Translations under genes and position numbers: made by a program | In this document: one piece after another, positions 52,193 through 60,820 of the stretch | Layout of the letters: each line of letters starts with the position of its first letter | Numbering within the stretch: the stretch's first letter is position 1 | The notes under the pieces: generated by a model | The model's input: the letters and a program-made list of their open reading frames with translations, nothing else | Database searches by the model: none | What the model was told of the DNA's origin: nothing | Source of the DNA: Phoebastria nigripes | Lineage: Eukaryota > Chordata > Aves > Procellariiformes > Diomedeidae | Assembly (NCBI GenBank): GCA_035582835.1 | Contig: JAYKAV010000416.1 | Span: 1 to 64,000 of the forward strand | DNA length: 64,000 bases | Reading direction: 5' to 3'

Positions 52193-52325
52193 TCACAGAA
52201 TCACAGAATGGTTGAGTTTGGAAGGGACCTCTGGAGGTCATCTGGTCCAACGCCCCTGCTCAAGCAGATCCACCTAGAGCCAGTTGCCCAGGACCATGTC
52301 CAGATGGCTTTTGAATATCTTCTTT
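52193..52325 (-). mobile_element. CR1 3' end fragment
   Basis: CACAGAATCACAGAATGGTT, then GGAAGGGACCTCTGGAGGTC, then CCAACGCCCCTGCTCAAGCA, is the minus-strand view of the 3' end of an avian CR1, extending about 130 bases into the element. Confidence 0.93.
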
Positions 52326-55241
52326 TTCATCTGACTTTCAGATAATTCATTTTTATTGAGCTACTTGATTTTTTACTTATTTAAAATTGTCCTTTCTTAC
52401 TTTAGTAATAAAATGGTCATAGTTAGCAGTTGTGATTGTGAAAGCTGATGACCGCATAAACTAGCAGGAAACCCCATCCCTGATTTAATATTAAGGCAGC
52501 CAACTATTAAGCTTTGGGGAGCTTCACTAACCTGCCGCTATTTGGCAATTTTTAGATAAAAAATTTTGATGCTTCACACTTGGAAACAAACATTTCTGCT
52601 TAGTGTTCTTTGGGGTTTGTTTAAAAGGTTCTGTATTATCTCTTGCTGTCTCTATTTTACACATTGCACATTTTAGTAGTCCACAAATACTGCTATAGTT
52701 TGTTCACTATTTCATGTTTAAATAATTGCTGAACTTACACCTATGCTTTGTGATCAGCTAACCACGTTCAAGGAAATATTCTCAGTAGTCAGGCCAAAGA
52801 TCNGCCCACACGTCAAAGAGATTACAATGCATACTGGAACTCAGGAGGTTTAAGGCTTCTAACACTATCTCTGCTATAGAGATAACACCATAATTCTATA
52901 GGAAAAGTAGAAAAACATATGACTGGTGGATAGGCATCAATAAATCTGAAGGCACTGCTAAATTTCTTGTAGAGGTAGATGAGAACCAAACTCACTGGCA
53001 AACCCACAAATCTTGCTTTCCATATTTTTCAGGCTTTTTGGCTGTTTCAGAAAAAATATTTTTTCCATTGCATTTTTACTTTCTTCAGCTATCTCAGGGA
53101 TATATGGAGGTATGCAGAACATACCAGAACATTATTGACACTCACTGAACTGCAAAGCAGATTTGAGTTGTGCTCTACTTCTGTGCAGTTTTAGGTGAGC
53201 TTTGACTTTATCCTAAACAATTCATGCAACTCCTCTCCCACTCTATCTGGTGTTCACCAAGGGGAAATCATTCCTTTACTTCAGTGGGTACTGAATCTAG
53301 CTCTGAGTAAATGTTTCAGACTTGACATATGAAGCTGTTTGCTCAAAAGTATTTTCAAGTTGATTTTTTCAGCTTGGAAATCATTTATATCCACTATCAC
53401 ACAGTGATTTTCCTACAGTGCTTTGCACTCGAACTTTGTACTAATAACTAACTGATACATACTTATGCTTTCTTCTAGTCCCATTATGTTTCCTAGTTAC
53501 CTACCTGAGACATAAAAAGAATTTAAAGAGTTAATACATGCCAAAAATGATACAAGAGATTTCCAGGTATGCAAGAGTGACAGATGTGAATTATTTTTTA
53601 NGCAAAAATAAATCACACCGCCCTTTAGCTGCTAGGCTGTCAGCTTCACCTGTGTAATTTGGAGTGAGCATTTCCTAGTTTTCATAAAATGGCAGATTTC
53701 AGATCCACAGACTTCTTTGTGAATAATTGCTGGTTTCAGGGGAGTTGATGCTCTCCTTTCATAATGATCTTTAACATCTTGGGAATTAATTCTGTTTTCT
53801 AGAAAGAAACCTCCACACCTACTTCTTCAAAGTCTAGGTAATTAATCCAGTCCATGAAAGGGAAAAAAAATGTAAGAACTGAGATTTTTCTGGCACAATT
53901 TCTAGTTAAAACAGATGTTATAGAAGTCTTATCTTTATATCCTGTCTTTCAGGAATATGGCACAATCAACTAAGCGTAGTTACCAAGGAATCTAACTATT
54001 TTTAGGCACCTGTGAAATCTTCATTAATTTGATCCCTCATGCTAAATTCACACNATTTGTACTGCATTGACCTCAGCTGAATTCAACCAAGGTAAAACCG
54101 GGCTTCTTTTTCTTCACCTTTCAGATAGGAGTGTCTGCATCACAGGATATTACATGGCTTAATTTTGTTATTCATTCATTATTTTTCATTAAATACTTTG
54201 AGATTCTCAAATGAAAGATGCTGAAAAAGTGGGATCTTTTTTCTTATCATAACAGGATTGTAAGTATATACGTAAGGTAAAGGATGGGTGGATACCTGAA
54301 ATGTAAGGACACATGGTTTTTGAGGATATCTGGTTAACAGCTATTCAACTTAAGAAACAAAGACAAGAGACTGGAAAACTAATAAATTAAACACCAAGGT
54401 ACACAAACCCTAATGAGAGGTAATGAAGACAATAACAAAAATGAGAACACTTAGGTCTCTGATTGATGGACTCAAGAGAGTAAGGGTCTGCCACTAGTGA
54501 TTTCCACCTAATCAGCTGGAAAGGACCAGGCAGTCTGAGCTGCTCATGTCTGTGTGAGTGCTGTTGGTGTTTTTGTGGGTGATGGAAAAGGTACTGCTCT
54601 GCCTGTACTGGTCTGTGAGGTTGCCTGGAAAGTTGGACTCATTCAAACAAATTCATTTGAATAGAGGCAAATGCAAACCTGCTTAGTTCTAGTTTTCCCC
54701 TAGAAGGTAAGTAATCTTAGCTATCATTAACTGCCTCAAATGCAGGTTTGTGGGCTATGTAATAGTTTGCAGTCAGAGGAGTCTTCAGACAGTCAATTCA
54801 TGTATCTTAGCACTGGATTAATCAACTTCTGTAGGTAACCATCTCTGTCCATTCACAGCAGAAGGAACCCAGGTGACTTAGGCAAGAAAAGTAAATTTTA
54901 GAAGGCTAAGGTTAAGTGAGAGAAAATCTTGACCATAGGCACCAAGAAAAAATAGAAGGTTGTTTTTCTGGAAATAAAACAATTTAGAGATCATGGAGCT
55001 TCCAGTGCAAACCTGTAATTAATGTGACCCTGCACATTTAAACAGGGTGGAAAGAATTAGGGAGATAGTCCTCCTTTTGTACACAGTGCTGATAAGATCA
55101 ATATAATAGATTGTTACCAACAGAGCCTCCTTAACCAATTTGAAGAGGATGCTGATAAACTAGAGATTGTGCAGGAAAAGATATAAAAAAACAGCTCAAG
55201 GGCTCAGAATGCATAGGGTACGTGTCACTTCAGGACATCAC
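52326..55241. other. No gene recognised
   Basis: AT-rich unique sequence between a CR1 tail and the provirus; no supportable feature. Confidence 0.5.
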
Positions 55242-55246
55242 CACAT

Positions 55247-55778
55247 TGTCCTGGTTTCGGCTGGGATAGAGTTAATTTTCTTCCTAGTGCTGTGTTTTGG
55301 ATTTAGTATGAGAAGAATGTTGATAACACACTGATGTTTTTANTTGTTGCTAAGTAGTCTGCTAGTCAAGGACTTTTCAGCTTCCCATGCTCTGCCAGGT
55401 GCACAAGAAGCTGGGAGGGAGCATAGCCTGGACAGCTAGCCCAACTGGCCAATGGGGTATTCCATACCATGTGACNTCATGCTCAATATATAAAGAGGAG
55501 GCGTGGTCCAGGAAGTAGCGATCGCGGCTTGGGTATCGCTCAGCGGGTGGTGAGCAATTGCATTGTGCATCACTCATTTTGTACATTCTATCATTATTAT
55601 TATTATTATTATNATCATCATTATTTTCCCTTCCTTTTCTGTTTTATTAAACTGTCTTTATCTCAATCCATGAATTTTACCTTTTTTTTCCGATTCTCTC
55701 CCCCATCCCACTGAGGGGAGGGGGGAGTGAGCGAGNNGCTGTGTGGTGTTTGGCTGCCTGCCAGGTTAAACCACAACA
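55247..55778 (+). mobile_element. 5' LTR of the provirus
   Basis: This 532-bp LTR starts TGTCCTGG and ends CCACAACA. It carries a CRE-like site TGACNTCA at 55472-55479 (middle base ambiguous), a TATA box TATATAAA at 55487-55494, an ATT triplet tract near 55591-55625, and a poly(A) signal ATTAAA at 55646-55651. Compared with the solo LTR at 60251 it lacks about 12 bases after TTCTTCCTAGT and about 20 bases before the CTCTGCCAGG block. Confidence 0.93.
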
Positions 55779-55787
55779 GTCCCTTTT

Positions 55788-55810
55788 TGGTGCCCAACGT
55801 GGGGCTCGAA
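55788..55810 (+). promoter_or_regulatory. Primer binding site, tRNA-Lys(CUU) type
   Basis: Nine bases after the LTR end, 23 bases are complementary to the 3' end of tRNA-Lys(CUU) including CCA, the acceptor stem and part of the T arm. The only mismatch is T for C at the fourth position. In retroviruses this site primes minus-strand DNA synthesis. Confidence 0.85.
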
Positions 55811-55889
55811 GGGTTGAGATAATGACAGATCTNACCAAAGCATGTTAAAGCAAAGTTTGTTATAAGCATTCATTACATTGGTTTAATAG

Positions 55890-56430
55890 TCGCTGGTCAC
55901 AATGTTGATTTCTTGGCTCTCAAAGTTGTGGGGCTGGCTCTCAATGTTGCGTTATGTAATACCTTGCTTGCAGTGTATGTTCCCTGTTGGGCTGTTTATC
56001 ACCGCTCGGAACTGGGTCAAGGTTATCATTTTGCTGCAGTGTGTAACACTGTTTTAGGATATGATAAAATCATTGGTCGTGAGTCTAATGTGGTATTTGT
56101 ACTTAGTATTGCCATCATCTCTGTACCTCGGGAACCACCTCTTGGAAATTATTAATAATTACACTACTTGCTACCTTTTCGTCACGGAGAAACAATTTAG
56201 GGAGGGGGACGCTTTCCCCCACTACTTCATCTTCCCTTTCATATCTCCAGAAATGCCTTTTTCTTCTATCCTCTTCATGAAGCCCTCCACAACAGTTCTT
56301 GAGAATGTTGAATATCCTTGGGATGTTAAAACAAGCATGATCATATTGCTATGTCTCCTGAATGTGGTTCAGGTCTTGTTTAGGGTTAAACGACTATTTA
56401 GGAATACTGTCCAGAGATCAACCTCAGCAA
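55890..56430 (+). other. Provirus leader with hydrophobic open frames
   Basis: Between the primer binding site and the Gag-like region there are open frames with hydrophobic content. One from an ATG at 56253 is in frame with Gag and contains a membrane-like segment followed by basic residues (about 56324-56400). This could be an N-terminal extension of the Gag-like product or an untranslated leader. No known domain was recognised. Confidence 0.5.
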
Positions 56431-56775
56431 CAAGCACTGTGGCTACTCAAACCCCCGCGACAGGCGTTGTAGCTACTCCAACCCCTGCAACAGCCACTGT
56501 GGCTACTCAAACCCGCGCGACAGGCGTTGTAGCTACTCCAACCCCTGCAACAGCCACTGTGGCTACTCAAACCTCCGCGACAGGCACTACAGCTACTCAA
56601 ACCTCGGCGACAGACACTGCAGCTATTCCAGCCCCAGCTACAGTCGCTGCAGCTACTCAAACCCCGGTGACAGGCACCGCGGGTACTCCAAACCCCGCGA
56701 CAGGCACTGCAGCTACCCAAACCCTGGCGACAGACACTGCAGCTATTCCAACCNCAGCTACAGTCACTGCNGCTG
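56431..56775 (+). repeat. In-frame 30-bp minisatellite in provirus
   Basis: About eleven and a half units of exactly 30 bases follow one another without length change. Each encodes ten residues rich in Thr and Ala (for example ATQTPATGVV). Early units alternate between two types with a 60-base period. The tract separates the hydrophobic leader segment from the charged start of the Gag-like domain. Confidence 0.95.
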
Positions 56776-57929
56776 AACCAGAGAACCAACCTGTGCCGGT
56801 ATCAGTCGCCCCTATACAGAAGAAGAAATACACAAGAAAGTCAGCTCGTTTAGTAAGGGACGAAGAGGAACGAGGGCCATCACGACAACAGGAGGAGGAA
56901 GAGGCAGAAGCCATAAATGAGATGGTAACCACCCGATCCCTATCCCTGAATGAGCTGCGAGATATGCAAAAAGATTTCACTCGTCGTCCAGGCGAGCACA
57001 TTGTCACCTGGCTACTCCGATGCTGGGATAACGGGGCCAGTGGCCTGGAACTAGAGGGTAGGGAAGGCAAGCAGCTGGGATCCCTNTCTAGGGAAGGGGG
57101 CATTGACAAAGCAATTGGAAAAGGGGCACAAGCCCTCAGCCTCTGGAGATGACTCCTGTCAGGTGTCAAGGAAAGGTATCCCTTCAAGGAGGATGTTATG
57201 TGTCACCCAGGCAAGTGGACCACCATGGAGAGAGGTATCCAGTACCTGAGGGAATTAGGCGTGCTGGAGGTGATTTCTGATGACCTGAACAACGAGCAGT
57301 TACCCAAAGATCCAGATGAAGTCAAGTGCACCNGACCTATGTGGCGGAAGTTTGTACGGAGCNCACCCGCGTCGTATGCAAACTCATTGGCAATAATGAG
57401 CTGGAAAGATGGAGAGGAACCAACGGTGGATGAATTGGCTGGCCAACTCCGTCAATACGAGGAAAGTCTCTCTTCCTCCCTACGGGCCTGCATCTCAGCT
57501 GTGGAGAAACTGCCGGACANGATAGCTGAGAAACTATCCCGGGAGTTCCAGCAACTCAAAGAAGATATGTCCTACTCCCCACCTGCATGGGCCAGTATCT
57601 CAGCCATTAGGAGTAAGCGTCCCTCTGCTCAAGAGAGAAGACATAGAGGGTACACACCATAGGGTGCCCCATGGTTTTATCTGCGTGACCACGGAGAAGA
57701 CATGAGGAAGCGGGATGGGAAACCTACCTCGACTCTAAAGGCACGGGTACATGAGTTGCAAGGAAAAATGATCACAAAATGGGGTTCTTCCAGGAAAACT
57801 GCTGCTCCAGTTTCCAGTGAGCAGTTCCCCAGACAGAGTAGAAGGCCTGACTTTACTTCTGACCTTAATAAAGGGACTTTTGATTTCCATCTACAAGAAG
57901 TGAGTAACGAGTATTATGACCAGGACTAG
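56776..57929 (+). pseudogene. ERVL-like Gag-like coding region, broken
   Basis: In the same frame as the 30-bp repeat, a charged stretch near 56815-56930 precedes a conserved-looking domain at about 56949-57130 (LLRCWDNGA, LELEGREGKQLG). The frame is cut by TGA at 57150-57152, continues through CHPGKWTTM and QLRQYEE blocks to TAG at 57660-57662, and continues again to TAG at 57927-57929. The TGA fits CGA-to-TGA decay. I see no CCHC zinc knuckle: the segment 57663-57926 has no cysteine codon in this frame. Assignment as Gag rests on position and resemblance to avian ERVL Gag, from memory of the family. It would form the virion shell; this copy cannot make an intact product. Confidence 0.72.
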
Positions 57930-58235
57930 AGGGGCCCTGCCTCCAGCCAGGTGGAGGAAAGGGACAACCGGGTTTACTGGACTGTGTGGATTCGATGGCC
58001 TGGCACATCAGACCCACAGGAGTATAAGGCTCTCGTAGACACCGGTGCACAGCGTANCCTGATGCCATCAAGCTATAAAGGGGCAGAACCCATTTGTATT
58101 TCTGGAGTGACAGGGGGGATCCCAAGACCTGACTGTATTGGAGGCCGAAGTGAGCCTAACTGGGAAGGAGTGGCAAAAGCACCCCATTGGGACTGGCCCA
58201 GAGGCTCCGTGCATCCTTGGCATAGACTACCTCAG
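57930..58235 (+). pseudogene. Retroviral aspartic protease, frameshifted
   Basis: The Gag frame runs on after the TAG at 57927 without a frame change into a retropepsin-like region. The catalytic DTGA lies at 58038-58049 and the downstream ILGIDY motif at 58213-58230. The two motifs lie in different frames because of an extra base around the G6 run at 58113-58118. In the family this enzyme cleaves Gag and Pol precursors. Confidence 0.82.
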
Positions 58236-58640
58236 GAGAGGGTATTTCAAGGACCCAAAAGGGTACCGGTGGGCTTTTGGTATAGCTGCCTTGGAGACAG
58301 AGGAAATTAAACAGCTGTCCACCTTGCCCGGTCTCTCGGAGGACCCTTCTGTTGTGGGGTTGCTGAGGGTTGAGGAACAACAGGTGCNGATCGCTACCAC
58401 AACGGNGCACCGGCGGCAATATCGCACCAACCGAGANTCCCTGATTCCCATCCATAAGCTGATTCGTCGACTGGAGAGCCAGGGAGTGATCAGCAAGNCT
58501 CNCNCACCCTTTAACAGTCCCATATGGCCAGTGCGAAAGTCTAATGGAGAGTGGAGACTAACAGTAGACTATTGTGGCCTGAACGAAGTCACGCCGCCGC
58601 TGAGTGCTGCTGTGCCGGACATGCTAGAATTTCAATAGCT
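58236..58640 (+). pseudogene. Reverse transcriptase N-terminus, truncated by deletion
   Basis: This continues in frame from the second protease motif through a linker to the first reverse transcriptase block, with PFNSPIWPV and TVDYCGLN at about 58507-58580. It breaks off at 58636-58640, where the sequence joins the LTR. The palm motifs with the catalytic aspartates are absent, as are RNase H and integrase. Three ambiguous bases lie at 58499-58504. The block pattern resembles ERVL-type reverse transcriptase. Confidence 0.85.
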
Positions 58641-58872
58641 GTGAGCAATTGCATTGTGCATCACTCATTTTGTATATTCTATCATTATTATTATTATTAT
58701 TATTATTATCATCATTATTTTCCCTTCCTTTTCTGTTCTATTAAACTGTCTTTATCTCAATCCACAAATTTTACTTTTTTTTTCCGATTCTNTCCCGCAT
58801 CCCACTGAGGGGAAGGCGGAGTGAGCGAGCGGCTGTGTGGTGTTTGGCTGCCTGCCTGGTTAAACCACAACA
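58641..58872 (+). mobile_element. 3' LTR remnant (R/U5 part only)
   Basis: The 232 bases match 55550-55778 of the 5' LTR to the terminal CCACAACA, with about nine substitutions and a longer ATT tract. The first 303 bases, including U3, the CRE and TATA, are missing. The poly(A) signal ATTAAA is at 58740-58745. Confidence 0.93.
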
Positions 58873-58877
58873 CACAT

Positions 58878-59654
58878 GAAGTCCTAAGGGTCTCTGGATC
58901 TCTGACACACATTTAAATATATTTCCCAAACATATAAGGAAGATTGAAATATTCTTTGATTTCTATCTTAGCCTGATTGTTCCAAGTTTATGTTTCCTAT
59001 ACTACATTAATGTTACTCACAAAATTCTGTAAAAAAGTAGCTTTGAATGTAAATCCTGAGATTTTCCAGAAACAAATTACAAACACAGTTCATCATATGA
59101 AATTAGTATTCACAGAGTTCATAAGCCAGTTTGAAAGATCTTGATTTATGACACAGACTTTTGTCTTTTGAGCTCCTGAAGTGATTGACATAAATAGTTA
59201 TCATCCTTTGGATGAACAAGCCAGTAAAAAGGATAAGATACTAAACATCTGTGTTTCACAGGTTATTCTTTTGGCAGGGGAAATATTAAGACTCAAATAT
59301 CTTTGATTCTGTTCTAGCTATTTCACTCTGTCATGCTCAGCCCCATACTTTTTGCATGCTTTCTTCTACTCCTTGAGTTTTGTCCTGCAAAGCGGGTCTT
59401 CCTTTTGTGAAAATTGTTATCCAGTTCTATTCCTGGATAAAGTCTGTAACTTTAATTTCCAGCATCACCACATTCAATCCCCAAACAGGTCGTTGGCTGA
59501 AGGAATTTGTCACTATAACCTATTTTTTTAATATCTACTTTTTTGACCCCCCCCAAACTCTAACTGAAACCAGAAGACTTCTGGCAATCAATATCATAGA
59601 GATAAGGCTTTCACAGGAGACAAAAAAAATATTGATAATCTAAATAGGCAATAT
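58878..59654. other. No gene recognised
   Basis: AT-rich sequence between the provirus and a CR1. A C-run lies at 59547-59555. Confidence 0.5.
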
Positions 59655-60141
59655 AGTAGAATAGAATAGTAGAATAGTAGAATAGTTTGGGTTGGAAGGG
59701 ACCTTTAAAGGTCATCTAGTCCAACCCCCCTGCCAGGGACAATCTTCAACTAGATCAGGTTGCTCAGAGCCCCATCCAACCTGACCTTCAATGTTTCCAG
59801 GNNTGGGGCATCTACCACCTCTCTGGGCAACCTGGTCCAGTGTTTCACCGCCCTCATTGTAAAACATTTCTTCCTTATATCTAGTCTAAATCTACCCTCT
59901 TTCAGTTTAAAACTGTTCCCCCCTTGTCCTGTCGCAACAGGCCCTGCTAAAAAGTCTGTCCCCATCTTTCTTAGAAGCCCCCTTTAAGTACTGATAGGCT
60001 GCAAAGGTCTCCCCAAAGCCTTCTCTTCTCCAGGCTGAACAACCCCAAGTCTCTCAGCCTTTCTTCATAGGAGAGGTGTTCCATCCCCCTGATCATTTTT
60101 GTGGCCCTCCTCTGGACCCGCTCCAACCGGTCCATGTCGTT
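59655..60141 (-). mobile_element. CR1 LINE, 5'-truncated, minus strand
   Basis: An (AGAAT)n-like tail at 59655-59682 is followed, read on the minus strand from the far end, by [33 protein letters not shown] and, after a frame change near 59970, the terminal [13 protein letters not shown] block and stop near 59750. It covers only the last 490 bases of the element. Confidence 0.93.
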
Positions 60142-60245
60142 TGTGAAATATTGTGAATAAATAACTGCACAATCCAGATATGACATAGACCATTGTTGAT
60201 GTAATACAGTGATGTGAAACACATCACCAATGATTATATGGATAC

Positions 60246-60820
60246 TAAATTGTCCTGGTTTCAGCTGGGATAGAGTTAATTTTCTTCCTAGTAGTTGGTA
60301 TAGTGCTGTGTTTTGGATTTGGTATAAGAATAATGTTGATAATACACTAATGTTTTAGTTGTTGCAAAGTAGTGTTTACACTAGTCACGGACTTTTCAGC
60401 TTCCCTTTCACCTTGCTCTGCCAGGTGCACAAGAAGCTGGGAGGGGGCACAGCCAGGACAGCTGGCCAACGGGGTATTCCATACCATATGACGTCATGCT
60501 CAGTATATAAACTGGGAGAGGGGGCTGGCGAGCAGCAATAGTTGCTTGGGGACTGGCTGGACATTGGTCAGCAGGTGGTGGGCAATTATATCATGCATCA
60601 CTTGCTTTGTATATTCTATTATTATTATTATTACTACTACTACTGCTACTACTACTGCTACTATTTTACTTTATTTCAATTATTAAACTGTCTTTATCTC
60701 AACCCACAAGTTTTCTCACTTTTACCCTCCTGATTCTCTCCCACATCCCATGGAAGTGGGGAGTGAGCGAGCGGCTGTGTGGCGTTTAGTTACTGGCTAG
60801 GGTTAAACCACGATATAAAT
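60246..60820 (+). mobile_element. Solo ERVL-like LTR with TAAAT target duplication
   Basis: The LTR spans 60251-60815 (565 bp), starts TGTCCTGG and ends CCACGATA where the family has CCACAACA. TAAAT is repeated at 60246-60250 and 60816-60820. It has an intact palindromic CRE (TGACGTCA, 60489-60496), a TATA box TATATAA at 60504-60510, an ATT/ACT triplet tract at 60616-60665 and a poly(A) signal ATTAAA at 60682-60687. No internal sequence is present. It is more diverged than the provirus LTRs. Confidence 0.95.

Larger units (their letters stand above)
55242..58877 (+). mobile_element. ERVL-like provirus with CACAT target duplication, internally deleted
   Basis: The element spans 55247-58872 and is framed by the perfect 5-bp duplication CACAT at 55242-55246 and 58873-58877. 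A 5-bp duplication fits ERVL-type (class III) elements. The order is: full 5' LTR, Lys-type primer binding site, leader, Gag-like frame, protease, start of reverse transcriptase, then an abrupt join to the R/U5 part of the 3' LTR. The rest of polymerase, any env, the polypurine tract and U3 of the 3' LTR are missing. All coding parts are broken by stops, a frameshift and the deletion, so the copy is dead. It carries a high density of ambiguous bases. Confidence 0.93.

Noticed and set aside
56431..56775. CRISPR-like array
   Set aside because: Units are contiguous without unique spacers and lie in frame within a retroviral coding region in a vertebrate genome.
56424..57187. Cys/Ser/Gly-rich and Ser-rich minus-strand open frames
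   Set aside because: Antisense shadows of the 30-bp coding repeat and the Gag-like region.
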